From Streptomyces maremycinicus (GTDB taxonomy: Bacteria; Actinomycetota; Actinomycetes; Streptomycetales; Streptomycetaceae), in assembly GCF_001184025.1 (NCBI RefSeq), contig NZ_BBYG01000018.1, positions 124,001-188,000 of the forward strand: a stretch of DNA of 64,000 nucleotides, read 5' to 3'. Both the position numbers and the translations under genes were made by a program. How positions within the stretch are numbered: the stretch's first letter is position 1; every line of letters starts with the position of its first letter. Under the pieces are notes generated by a model. It ran no database searches. It saw only the letters and a program-made list of their open reading frames with translations, and was not told the origin of the DNA. This document shows, in pieces, positions 51,442-59,259 of this stretch.

Positions 51442-52917
51442 CTAGATCGTCACCCCGTCCACCTGGAGGGTCTGCACCGCACCCGCCGCGAACGGCACGC
51501 TGATCGACTTTCCGCTCAGGTAGGTGTCCGAGCGGGCCGTGTAGAGGTCGCCCGATCCGCTCGTCACGGTGTTCCAGCGGGGGACCAGACCCGACGAGCC
51601 GCCCGTCACGGTGGTGAAGCGGGAGAGGTCGAAGGTCAGGGTCTGGGCCGCGGTGGAGGTGTTCGCGGCCACGATCACCAGCCGCTTCGCCGCCTTGTCG
51701 ATCGCCGCGGCCGCGTAGCTCACGCCCGTGTCGAGGATCGTCATGCCGGGACGGATGTGCCGGCTGAACTGGGCCATCACGTAGTACTTCGTGGTGACCG
51801 CGCCCGCCGCCAGCGTGCTCGCGTCGTAGGCGATCATCGCCCAGTTCGTCGACGGGTCCATGACCTGCCAGTAGACCCACGCCGTGGGGTGCAGCCAGCG
51901 GAAGTCGTAGAGCAGGTTGCTCGCCATCGACAGGCCGGTGCCGTCGTTGTCGCCCGTCTCCGAGTTCCACAGCGCCTTCCCGGCCGTGGTCACCACGTCG
52001 GTGTAGAGCAGGTCCCGGCGGCCCCCGGACCCCTGGTAGCCGTGCACGTTGACCCGGTTGACGTACCCCTTGGTCGTCGACGAGAAGGAGTTCCACGTGG
52101 TGCGGGCGAGGTCGTAGCTCGTCTCGTCCGACGCCGAGATCTTCGTCGCCGTCAGGCCGCGCTTGTCCAACTCGCTCCGCATGTACGGCAGTACGGCCGA
52201 CTGGACGGCCGCGTCCATATGGCAGCCCTCCTGTGTGCCGGTCGCCGTCCACCAGGACGAGGACGGCTCGTTGAAGGGGTCGACGGTCGCGAAGTTCACG
52301 CCCCAGTTCGACTTCGCGTACAGCGCGACCGCCGCCAGGTGGGAGGCGTGCTGGCGGTAGTTCCAGGTCTGGAGGTTGTTGCCGCCGCCCGAGGCGCCGG
52401 AGGGGTTGTGGTTCGAACACATCCACCACATGGGGGAGTTGGCGAAGAGTTCGGTCGTCGCGCCGCGCGAGACGGCCTTCTGGAGCATCGCGCGCTGGGT
52501 CGCGTCCGCCGTCCAGTCCCAGGCCGAGGACGTGGGGTCCTCGTTGTTCCAGTCCTGCCAGTAGCCCTCGATCTGCTTGAACGCGGGGATGTTGGCGGAG
52601 GCCACCATGCTCGAGCCGCTGACCGCGTTCCAGCTGCACGCGCCCAGGTTGTAGCGGGCGATGTTGAGGCCGAGCCCGGGGAGTGTCCTGCCGTTGTAGG
52701 ACACCGACTTGGTGGTGAAGAAGATGTCGGCGAAGTCGTCCCGGGCGCCGAACACGTTCGCCCACCAGGCGAGGGAGGTGCCCCAGCCCTCCCAGGTCCC
52801 GTACGTCGTAGACGGGTTGACGGAAATCGTCGCGTCGGCGTGGGCGGTGCCCGTCGCGAGGGCGCTCCCGAAGAGCGCGCCGCCCGTCGCCGCCAGCAGT
52901 GTCCTGCGTCGGATCAT
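51442..52917 (-). CDS. Secreted GH30-type glycosidase (endo-beta-1,6-galactanase-like)
   Basis: 491 aa. A Tat-type signal peptide starts MIRRRTLLAATGGALFG and ends near THA. The (beta/alpha)8 domain carries the acid/base Glu217 in 'VDPFNEPSSSWW' and the nucleophile Glu320 in 'LWNSETGDND', the GH30 pair. 'GWGTSLAWWANVFG' and 'YNLGACSWN' resemble bacterial endo-beta-1,6-galactanases that act on arabinogalactan side chains. A C-terminal beta-sandwich ends 'GAVQTLQVDGVTI'. ATG 52917 has GGAGAAG upstream. Substrate from family similarity only. Confidence 0.9.
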   Translation of the reverse strand: MIRRRTLLAATGGALFGSALATGTAHADATISVNPSTTYGTWEGWGTSLAWWANVFGARDDFADIFFTTKSVSYNGRTLPGLGLNIARYNLGACSWNAVSGSSMVASANIPAFKQIEGYWQDWNNEDPTSSAWDWTADATQRAMLQKAVSRGATTELFANSPMWWMCSNHNPSGASGGGNNLQTWNYRQHASHLAAVALYAKSNWGVNFATVDPFNEPSSSWWTATGTQEGCHMDAAVQSAVLPYMRSELDKRGLTATKISASDETSYDLARTTWNSFSSTTKGYVNRVNVHGYQGSGGRRDLLYTDVVTTAGKALWNSETGDNDGTGLSMASNLLYDFRWLHPTAWVYWQVMDPSTNWAMIAYDASTLAAGAVTTKYYVMAQFSRHIRPGMTILDTGVSYAAAAIDKAAKRLVIVAANTSTAAQTLTFDLSRFTTVTGGSSGLVPRWNTVTSGSGDLYTARSDTYLSGKSISVPFAAGAVQTLQVDGVTI

Positions 52918-53070
52918 GACTTCTCCGCTTCGATCACATGGAGCAACCGGCTCGTCCCGATCGACTCCCGGGTGTCCCCGCCGGCGGCGATCGGGTGCGT
53001 GAGCGCACTGGAGGCTCAGTGCGTCACGAAGCATCGGGCGCGTTCCGTGGTGTTGTCGAGAGTTGTGACA

Positions 53071-53099
53071 GCCCTTTCTCAAACCTGTGGAGAAAGGGC
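53071..53099. promoter_or_regulatory. 10-bp hairpin between the glycosidase and sortase genes
   Basis: GCCCTTTCTC (53071-53080) and GAGAAAGGGC (53090-53099) with a 9-nt loop, in the divergent 277-bp gap. It may be an operator or an RNA structure in the leader of either gene. Confidence 0.5.
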
Positions 53100-53194
53100 C
53101 GGGACGGGGTTCGAGGGGACGAACGGGCGGGGTGGGAACGGGCCGTGTATGTACGGGTCTGGAGACCTTGTCCCCCTCCCCCTATGGTGCCCGG

Positions 53195-54034
53195 GTGCGG
53201 ATTCCCCTCGGCGAGCGGAGTTCCTTCGTGCAGCGGATCCCTCTCGTGCAGCACAGCAGCAGGCGGCGGCGCGCCCGGTACCGGCGGGCGCTCTGGAGCG
53301 GCGCCGAACTCCTCGTCACCGCAGGGGTGTTGGTGCTGCTCCTGGTCGCGCATCAGCTGTGGTGGACCAACCGGGAGGCGAAGGACGGCGCCGAGCGGAG
53401 GGTGGAGGCGCTGGAGCGGGAGTGGGGTACGGGTACGGGTACGGGTGGCGCCGGGGACCTCACCGGGGGCGATGGCGGTGACGCCGGGTCCGTCGGCGGG
53501 GGCGGGGGCGACCCCTCGGCGGCCGGGGGCGGTGCCGGGCCTCAGGACGGGAGCAACCCCTCGTCCACCGGCCCGCGTTCCTCCCGGGCCTACGTCGTGC
53601 TCGACATCCCCCGGCTCGGTCTGCGGGTCCCCGTCGCCGAGGGCACCAGCAAGCGGGACGTGCTCAACAAGGGGTACGTCGGCCACTACGCCGGTACCCA
53701 GCAGCCGGGCCAGGGCGGCAACTTCGCGGTCGCCGGGCACCGCAACACGCACGGCGAGCCCTTCCGCCGTCTCGACCGTCTCAGGAAGGGCGACCGGGTG
53801 GAGGTGGAGACCCGGAGCACGACCTACACCTACCTCGTCGACAAGATCCTGCCGCAGACCTCGCCCCGCGACTCGGGCGTCGTCCGGCCCGTGCCCCGCT
53901 CCCTCACCGAGCCCGCCTACGGCTACGACACCCCCGGCCGCTACCTCACCCTCACCACCTGCACGCCCGAGTACACCTCCCGGTACCGCCTGGTCGTCTG
54001 GGGCAGACTCGTCGCGGCCCGGCCCCGGGGGTAG
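53195..54034 (+). CDS. Class E sortase
   Basis: A membrane-anchored transpeptidase that fixes LAxTG-type surface proteins to the cell wall, 279 aa. One membrane segment (about 37-54) is followed by a long Gly-rich linker (80-130). The catalytic core is 'AGHRNTHG' with His182, then 'TLTTCTPEY' with Cys256 and an Arg in 'TSRYRLVVWG' (263/265). The YVVLDIPRLGLRVPV opening is the sortase E type. The start is GTG 53195, and GTG 53228 is also possible. The Gly linker is longer than usual. Confidence 0.93.
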   Translation: MRIPLGERSSFVQRIPLVQHSSRRRRARYRRALWSGAELLVTAGVLVLLLVAHQLWWTNREAKDGAERRVEALEREWGTGTGTGGAGDLTGGDGGDAGSVGGGGGDPSAAGGGAGPQDGSNPSSTGPRSSRAYVVLDIPRLGLRVPVAEGTSKRDVLNKGYVGHYAGTQQPGQGGNFAVAGHRNTHGEPFRRLDRLRKGDRVEVETRSTTYTYLVDKILPQTSPRDSGVVRPVPRSLTEPAYGYDTPGRYLTLTTCTPEYTSRYRLVVWGRLVAARPRG

Positions 54035-54097
54035 TCCGCCGCCGCCCGCTCACCCCGTCCGGCAGGGCCCGGGAGACCTACCCCCTTCTCCGTCGGC

Positions 54098-54270
54098 GCG
54101 CCACCGGTCCGCGCCACCGGTCCGCGCCACCGCTCCGCGCCACCGCTCCGCGCCATCGGGCCGCGTCCCCGGTCCACGTCGCCTGTCCATGTCATCGGGC
54201 CGCGTCCCCGGTCCACGTCGCCTGTCCATGTCATTGGGCCGCGTCCCCGGTCCGCTTCATCGGGCCGCGC
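54098..54270. repeat. Intergenic tandem repeats, 13-bp and 39-bp units
   Basis: Four 13-bp units GCGCCACCGGTCC or GCGCCACCGCTCC (54098-54149) are followed by two identical 39-bp units (54155-54193 and 54194-54232) and a partial third. The 236-bp gap between the sortase and GntR genes holds no gene. Confidence 0.8.
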
Positions 54271-54654
54271 CTACGTCCCTTCCTCCAGGGCCTCCCGGAC
54301 GGCGGTCAGGACGGCCTCGGTGTCGGCGCCGAGGGCGCGTGCGGAGGCGGTGAAGTCGCGTGCCAGGGTGGCGAGTTGGTCCGGGTCGGGGCGGGCCGGT
54401 TCGGACGGGGGCGCCGCCACCCGGGTACCCGCGCCCCGGCGGGTGCGGATCAGCTGGGCGGCCTCCAGCTCGCGGTAGGCGCGGGCCACGGTCCCCGGCG
54501 CCAGTCCCAGGTCGGAGGCCAACTGGCGCACGGTCGGCAGGCGCTCGCCCTCGGTCAGCCGGCCGGTGACGATCAGGGCGGCGAGCTGGGCGCGGATCTG
54601 CTCGAAGGGCGGCACCTGGCTCGTGGTGTCGACACGGACCGCGGGTTCACTCAT
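54271..54654 (-). CDS. GntR-family regulator, YtrA type
   Basis: 127 aa, short GntR protein. The DNA-binding part is 'PPFEQIRAQLAALIVTGRLTEGERLPTVRQLASDLGLAPGTVARAYRELEAAQLIRTRRGAGTRV'. There is only about 45 residues of C-terminal helix, as in the YtrA subfamily, which regulates membrane or transport genes in its own operon. Its start overlaps the end of the upstream membrane-protein gene (8 bp), so it is probably co-translated with it and controls the operon through the two palindromes at 55423-55487. Confidence 0.92.
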   Translation of the reverse strand: MSEPAVRVDTTSQVPPFEQIRAQLAALIVTGRLTEGERLPTVRQLASDLGLAPGTVARAYRELEAAQLIRTRRGAGTRVAAPPSEPARPDPDQLATLARDFTASARALGADTEAVLTAVREALEEGT

Positions 54655-55402
54655 CGCCGACGGCCCGGGGGATCACGATGGTGAACAGGCACCAGCCCAG
54701 GCTGAACAGGCTCAGCAGGCCCAGCGGGTAGATCACCAGGGCGGTGATGTTGCCCAGCATGCCGGCGCAGGTCGTGCGGGACAGCACCCTGCCGATCATG
54801 CCGAGGACGAGCAGCAACTGACTGGAGACCAGCAGTCCCCAGGCCGCGGTGATCGCCCAGGAGCGGTCGTGGCGCCGCTGGTTCTCGCCGGGCCGGTGGG
54901 CGATGCGGCGCAGGGCCCAAACACAGGCTGCGGTCCCGAGAGCGAGGGAGGCGAGGATCGGGGTGGCGTAGAAGATGCCGGGCCAGGGGCCGAGGGGTCT
55001 GGTCACGCCCCGGCAGGTCACGGTGACGGCCCGGCCCGCCCGGCCCATGGTGTCGGGTGAGGCCACGGCGGCCCCGATCATCAGGAAGGCGACGAGGCAC
55101 GCCGTCTGGAAGACCAGCAGCGGGGCCATCCTCGGCGGTACGTGGTCGCGGACCCGGCGCGGGGCGAGGCTGGCGGTGCGGACCGCTTCGAGGGGCGCGG
55201 GGGTGAGGGAGTCACCGAGCAGCACACCACCGACCGCGCACAGTCCGAACGCGGTGACCGCGCTGAGGAAGGTCATGGCGCCGTCGTCGCTGTCCCGCAT
55301 CACCAGTTGCTGTGCGACGACGGCGCCGAGGGTCAGTCCCGCCCAGCGGGCGCAGAGGTCGGCGCGGGCGAGCAGTCGCTCAGGTGGAACGGTGTCCAGC
55401 AT
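54647..55402 (-). CDS. Membrane protein in the GntR operon
   Basis: 251 aa, six or so membrane segments: 'WAGLTLGAVVAQQLV', 'FLSAVTAFGLCAVGGVLLG', 'LLVFQTACLVAFLMIGAAVA', 'GIFYATPILASLALGTAACVW', 'ITAAWGLLVSSQLLLVLGMIG' and 'LVIYPLGLLSLFSLGWCLFTIVI'. No family is recognised. In YtrA operons the partner is often an ABC permease, but no ATPase is present here. A very long frame upstream of ATG 55402 was rejected. Confidence 0.82.
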   Translation of the reverse strand: MLDTVPPERLLARADLCARWAGLTLGAVVAQQLVMRDSDDGAMTFLSAVTAFGLCAVGGVLLGDSLTPAPLEAVRTASLAPRRVRDHVPPRMAPLLVFQTACLVAFLMIGAAVASPDTMGRAGRAVTVTCRGVTRPLGPWPGIFYATPILASLALGTAACVWALRRIAHRPGENQRRHDRSWAITAAWGLLVSSQLLLVLGMIGRVLSRTTCAGMLGNITALVIYPLGLLSLFSLGWCLFTIVIPRAVGDE

Positions 55403-55422
55403 GTCGGGTCCCCCGGTGAGTA

Positions 55423-55446
55423 CTTGTATCAACTGGTGAGTACAAG
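55423..55446. promoter_or_regulatory. GntR-type palindrome O1
   Basis: CTTGTA at 55423 and TACAAG ending 55446 bound a 24-bp palindrome just before the membrane-protein start codon (55402). Its CTTGT/ACAAG arms match those of O2. Confidence 0.75.
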
Positions 55447-55463
55447 ATGCCCGGGAGGCGGAT

Positions 55464-55487
55464 CTTGTGTCAATCGGTTGATACAAG
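55464..55487. promoter_or_regulatory. GntR-type palindrome O2
   Basis: 24 bp with arms TTGTGTCAA and TTGATACAA. It starts exactly 41 bp after O1, about four helical turns, so both sites face the same side of the DNA. A longer 14-bp inverted repeat links 55420-55433 to 55477-55490. Confidence 0.75.
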
Positions 55488-55698
55488 TACGCGCGCCGGG
55501 GAGTTCGCGTAGGCCCGGCCGGTCCGGCGGCCTTCGCCGGTCCGCCGGTCCGCCGCTCCGGCAGCCTCCGCTGATCCCTCTGGTTCCTCTGATCCCGCCG
55601 GTCCGGCAGTCCGGCAGTCCCGCTGGTCTGGTGCTGCTGTTCGCGCCGGTCCGGCAGTCCCGCTGGTCCGCGGCACGCCGTCGGTCCCGCGGCTCCCG

Positions 55699-57195
55699 TC
55701 AGTTCCGTTCCCGGGGGCCCGACATGGCCAGGCTCCTCGCCGTGGCGGCCGCTCGTGCCAGGCCGCCCGGAGCGGCCAGTACGCCCACGGCCCCGATCAC
55801 GGCCAGCCCCGCCGACACGGCCATCGCCACATCCGTCCCCCGGGCGAGCCCGCCGCCGGTCCCGGTGGCGATGGCGATCGTCAGGGCGACACCGGCGCAC
55901 GAACCGACGTAGCGCAGGGTCTGCTGTGCGCCCGACCCCATCGCCGCTCGCGCCGTCGGTACCGACTCCACCGCCAGCAGGGGCAGCGCCGCGTTCAGCA
56001 GGCCGCTGCCGACGCCGGCGGCGACGAGTCCCGGCAGCATCCGGTGCCAGGAGCCCGCGCCCACCGCGCCGAGCAGGCCGAGGACGCCCGCCGCGTGCAG
56101 GGCGAAGCCGAGGGCGAGCTGGACCCGGGTCGGGACGCGGCCGGCCAGTCGGCGGGCCTGGAGGGCGACCACGAAGGACAGGCCGGACCAGAGGAGGAAC
56201 AGCCAGGCGGTGGCCATCGGGGACATGCCCAGCGACTTCTGGAGCACCGTCGGCAGGAAGCTGAACAGGCCGATCACCGCGAGGCCGGTCACCAGCCCGC
56301 CGGTGGAGGAGGCCAGGAACGCCGGATTGCGGAGCAGGGACAGGTCGATCATCGGCGTGGCCACTCTGCGCTCGATGACCACGAACAGCGCCAGCAGGGC
56401 CACCGATGCCAGGAGCAGCAGCCCCACCGGCGCCCGCAGCCAGCCGTCCCGGCCCAGCGTCAGGGCCGCGATCAGGGCGACGGTCGCCGCGCCGAAAGCC
56501 GCCGCGCCGGGCAGGTCGGGGCGGCCGCCGCGCGGTGAGCGGGACTCCGTCAGCACGCGGGTCGCGACGGCACCGACCAGCAGGGTCGCGACGCCGAGCA
56601 GGACGTAGACCAGGCGCCAGCCGGGCAGGGCGCCGCTGAGCACCGGGCTCACGGCGATGCCCGCGCTGACGAACGCGCCCCATACGCCGGTGGCGTGCAG
56701 CCGCCCGCGCGGGGTGGGGTAGGCGTGCACCAGCAGGCCCAGGCTGCTCGCCAGCAGTGCCGCGCTGGACGCGCCCTGCGCGACCCGGGCCAGGGTGAAC
56801 TGCCAGGTCGTCGTCGCCAGTGCGCCGAGCAGGGTGGTGAGGGCGAGGGCCAGGGTGCCCGACACGAAGAGCCGGCGGCGGCCGTGGTCGTCGGCCAGGC
56901 TGCCGGCGACCAGCAGCGCCGCGGCCAGGCCGAGCGGGGTGCCGTTGAGCAGCCAGGCCTGGGCGGAGGGCGCGGTGTGCAGGGCGGCGGCGGTGTCCAC
57001 GAGCGTGACGGCGGGCGCGGTGTACGTCATCAGGGCGAGGGCGGTGGCCGCGCTGGTCACGGCGAGGGTGGCACCGGCCCGGACCGGCGACCCCGACGCC
57101 GCGGACTCCGTGGGCGCCGCGTGCTCCGTCCCGAGGGTGCGAGCCGGGGCGACCGGGTCGGTAGGGGGGTCAGTTCGTTCAATGAACCTGCTCAT
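55699..57195 (-). CDS. MFS drug-type exporter
   Basis: 498 aa, 14-TM style (DHA2-like). 'ALALMTYTAPAVTLVDTAAALHTAPSAQAWLLNGTPLGLAAALLVAGSLADDHGRRRLFVSGTL' covers TM1-3 and the loop 2-3 motif. 'SSLGLLVHAYPTPRGRLHATGVWGAFVSAGIAVSPVLSGALPGWRLVY' holds motif C (antiporter GP). ATG 57195 follows a GGAGAC. It is divergent from an HxlR regulator, which very likely controls it; two TTCATTGAA-type palindromes lie at the boundary. The substrate is unknown. Confidence 0.92.
   Translation of the reverse strand: MSRFIERTDPPTDPVAPARTLGTEHAAPTESAASGSPVRAGATLAVTSAATALALMTYTAPAVTLVDTAAALHTAPSAQAWLLNGTPLGLAAALLVAGSLADDHGRRRLFVSGTLALALTTLLGALATTTWQFTLARVAQGASSAALLASSLGLLVHAYPTPRGRLHATGVWGAFVSAGIAVSPVLSGALPGWRLVYVLLGVATLLVGAVATRVLTESRSPRGGRPDLPGAAAFGAATVALIAALTLGRDGWLRAPVGLLLLASVALLALFVVIERRVATPMIDLSLLRNPAFLASSTGGLVTGLAVIGLFSFLPTVLQKSLGMSPMATAWLFLLWSGLSFVVALQARRLAGRVPTRVQLALGFALHAAGVLGLLGAVGAGSWHRMLPGLVAAGVGSGLLNAALPLLAVESVPTARAAMGSGAQQTLRYVGSCAGVALTIAIATGTGGGLARGTDVAMAVSAGLAVIGAVGVLAAPGGLARAAATARSLAMSGPRERN
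57173..57188. promoter_or_regulatory. HxlR-type palindrome in the 5' end of the MFS gene
   Basis: GTTCAATGAAC (57177-57187) is perfect around one central A. It falls on codons 3-7 of the MFS gene; the related site at 57218-57234 (GGTTC and GAACC arms) lies in the intergenic region. Confidence 0.55.
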
Positions 57196-57217
57196 GTCTC
57201 CGTACGCTAGCACCATA

Positions 57218-57234
57218 GGTTCGGTCATTGAACC
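57218..57234. promoter_or_regulatory. HxlR-type palindrome in the divergent promoter
   Basis: GGTTC (57218-57222) and GAACC (57230-57234) around a TCATTGA core, 31 bp before the HxlR start codon. It is the likely main operator; its centre is about 44 bp from the first site. Confidence 0.6.
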
Positions 57235-57264
57235 AACCCTCGGCAAATGGTTACAGTGGGCGTC

Positions 57265-57792
57265 ATGGCACTCGGCAAGGACTACGCGACACAGGAGTGC
57301 TCGATCGCCCGGGCGCTGGAGGTGGTCGGCGAGCGCTGGACGCTCCTCGTCATCCGAGACGCGCTCTACGGCGTCCGGCGCTACAACGACTTCCTCGTCC
57401 ACCTCGGCATCCCGCGCGCCGTCCTGGCCGCCCGTCTCCAGGCGCTGACCGCCGAGGGCATCCTCGAGAAGCGCCGCTACCAGGAGTCCCCGCCGCGTGA
57501 CGAGTACGTCGCCACCGAGCGGGGCGTCGCCCTGTGGCCGACCCTGCGCTCGCTCGGTCTGTGGGGCCGCGAGCACTTCGGCGAGGCCAGGCTGCGGATC
57601 TTCCGGCACGCCGAGTGCGGCACCGAACTCGGCCCGTACGGCGAATGTCCCGCCTGCGGAACTGTCGTACCGGTCCCGGACGTCCTCATGGTGCCGGGTC
57701 CGGGGCTCGACCCCGATCCGGCGGATCCGGTCAGCCGAGCACTGCTGAAGCCGAGAAGGCTGCTGGAGCCGATCGAGGTCGGTCAGGTATAA
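57265..57792 (+). CDS. HxlR-family transcriptional regulator
   Basis: 175 aa from ATG 57265 (MALGKDYATQECSIARALEVVGERWTLLVIRDALYGVRRYNDF), the standard HxlR winged helix with its single early Cys13. 'RLQALTAEGILEKRRYQESPPRDEYVATERGVAL' is the wing region. A C-terminal extension has a CxxC pair (YGECPACGTVVP) after a further Cys, a possible small zinc site. It probably represses the divergent exporter and itself, and HxlR proteins often react to aldehydes or quinones. Confidence 0.92.
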   Translation: MALGKDYATQECSIARALEVVGERWTLLVIRDALYGVRRYNDFLVHLGIPRAVLAARLQALTAEGILEKRRYQESPPRDEYVATERGVALWPTLRSLGLWGREHFGEARLRIFRHAECGTELGPYGECPACGTVVPVPDVLMVPGPGLDPDPADPVSRALLKPRRLLEPIEVGQV

Positions 57793-57802
57793 CCGGTATC
57801 GG

Positions 57803-57872
57803 ACAAGACGCAAGACACAAGACGCAAGACACAAGACGCAAGACACAAGACACAAGACACAAGACGCAAGAC
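57803..57872. repeat. Ten tandem heptamers, ACAAGAC/GCAAGAC
   Basis: Ten uninterrupted 7-bp units run from 57803 to 57872, seven-base period, alternating ACAAGAC and GCAAGAC then three ACAAGAC. They start 10 bp after the HxlR stop. Such AT-rich heptamers stand out sharply in this GC-rich DNA. Confidence 0.9.
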
Positions 57873-58033
57873 AGTCGACAAGGCGTCAGACGATCGAGGA
57901 CCGGCGTCCGGTCGAAAGTCTGCGCCCGGCCGAAAGTCGGCGTCCGGCCGAAAGCCGGGGCCACAGCGAGAGCCGGCATCGGGGCGAAAGGCGCCCCGGC
58001 GATAGCCGGCGCCAGGGCGGGAGGGGGGTAGGC

Positions 58034-58345
58034 GTGAACCGTAGTCGGTTCGTCCCGCGTCCCGCCCTCGTGCTCGTCCTCCTCCTTCTCGATGTGGCGC
58101 TCCTCGACGCGGGCAGCCTCTCCGCCGCCGTCGCGCTCGCCGCGACCGCCGCGGCCGGTTCCGCGCTCGCCGTCTGCACCCTCGTCGCCGCCCGCAGCGC
58201 CCCCGCCGTCCCGCCCACCCGGGTGCGTACGGCGATCAGGGACCGGGCCCGCCGTACGGCCTTCCTGCCGCAACGCGACCCCGACGCCTCCGGCCGCCCC
58301 CGCCCCCGGGCGCCCGGCCACGCCCTCCCGACGACCGTCGCGTAG
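58034..58345 (+). CDS. DUF6412-like small membrane protein
   Basis: 103 aa. Two membrane segments at the N-terminus (RPALVLVLLLLDVALLDAG and LSAAVALAATAAAGSALAVCTLVAA), then a basic cytoplasmic tail with 'IRDRARRTAFLPQRDPDASGRPRPRAPG'. I connect it with DUF6412 by its place beside a YidC-type gene and by this tail; function unknown. It starts with GTG- or ATG-type context at 58034 and precedes the YidC paralogue by 95 bp, so it may share a transcript. Confidence 0.75.
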   Translation: MNRSRFVPRPALVLVLLLLDVALLDAGSLSAAVALAATAAAGSALAVCTLVAARSAPAVPPTRVRTAIRDRARRTAFLPQRDPDASGRPRPRAPGHALPTTVA

Positions 58346-58440
58346 GGCCGCTCTCCACCGTCACGTGGGTGACCCGCGCGGGTCGTCATGCCGATTCCCG
58401 TTTCCCCGGCACGACGAGACCCCCGGAGGGCTCCCCACCC

Positions 58441-59142
58441 ATGTCCGTTTTCGCCAGCCTGGTCGAGCGGCTCGCCGACCTGCTCCACCCGCTGTTCGGC
58501 GCCACCGCCGCGGCCGCCGCGATCGTCCTGTTCACCGCACTGGTACGACTCCTCGTGCACCCCTTGTCCCGCGCGGCCGCCCGTGGCCAGAAGGCCCGTA
58601 CGGCCTTGCAGCCGAGGATCGCCGAGCTGCGCAGGAAGCACGCCCGGAACCCGGAGAAGCTCCAGCGGGCGGTGCTGGAACTGCACGCCGAGGAAAAGGT
58701 GTCGCCGCTGTCCGGACTGCTGCCCAGCCTCTGCCAGATACCGGCCTTCTTCCTGCTCTACCACCTCTTCTCCAGCTCCTCGATCGGCGGCGAGGACAAC
58801 GGCCTGCTCGGGCATCAGCTCTTCGCCGCGCCCCTCGGCGACCGCTGGAGCGACGCGCTGGCCGGGGGCGGGGTGTTCGGCGCGGCCGGACTGGTCTACC
58901 TCGCGCTGTTCGCCGTCGTCGCGGCCGTCGCGTCCTTCAACTTCGTCCGGGCGAAGCGGGTGCCGCTGCCCCAGGTCGGCGGCGCCGAGGAGGTGCCCGG
59001 GGTCGGGACGATCGCCAAGGTGATGCCGTTCCTGTCCTTCTTCACGCTGGTCACCGTGGCCGTCGTACCGCTGGCCGCCGCGCTGTACGTGATCACCAGC
59101 ACGACGTGGAGCGCGCTCGAACGTGCGGTCCTCTACCGGTGA
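58441..59142 (+). CDS. YidC/Oxa1-type membrane protein insertase paralogue
   Basis: 233 aa, about five membrane segments. The core is plain: 'AIVLFTALVRLLVHPLSRAAARGQKARTALQPRIAELRRKHARNPEKLQRAVLELHAEEKVSPLSGLLPSLCQIPAFFLLYHLFS', where the hydrophilic groove Arg lies in LVRLLVHP. It lacks the large periplasmic domain and long tails of the main YidC, so it is a short second insertase. GGAGGG stands about 11 bp before ATG 58441. Confidence 0.88.
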   Translation: MSVFASLVERLADLLHPLFGATAAAAAIVLFTALVRLLVHPLSRAAARGQKARTALQPRIAELRRKHARNPEKLQRAVLELHAEEKVSPLSGLLPSLCQIPAFFLLYHLFSSSSIGGEDNGLLGHQLFAAPLGDRWSDALAGGGVFGAAGLVYLALFAVVAAVASFNFVRAKRVPLPQVGGAEEVPGVGTIAKVMPFLSFFTLVTVAVVPLAAALYVITSTTWSALERAVLYR

Positions 59143-59259
59143 GCGGTCCAGTCCGTGAACGGGGGCTTGCGGTGTGAATGGCGAGCTTGGAGGATCGACC
59201 AGTCCTCCGATGGCTGCACCCATCGGACGGGTGCCCCGCGATCGAGGGAGATTGTGACC

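Larger units (their letters stand above)
55403..55698. promoter_or_regulatory. GntR operon promoter, then C/G-rich simple sequence
   Basis: 55403-55490 carries two strong palindromes (listed separately). The remaining 200 bp is made of short GGTCCGGCAG-like words in loose repeat, without a gene. Confidence 0.6.

Noticed and set aside
54647..56683. 678-codon minus-strand frame spanning the GntR operon and beyond
   Set aside because: Its first 400 codons are antisense-like, Arg/Pro-rich sequence; the real membrane protein begins at 55402.
57803..57872. Heptamer array as part of a coding gene
   Set aside because: No start codon or ribosome site gives a plausible product through the 7-bp repeat in either direction.
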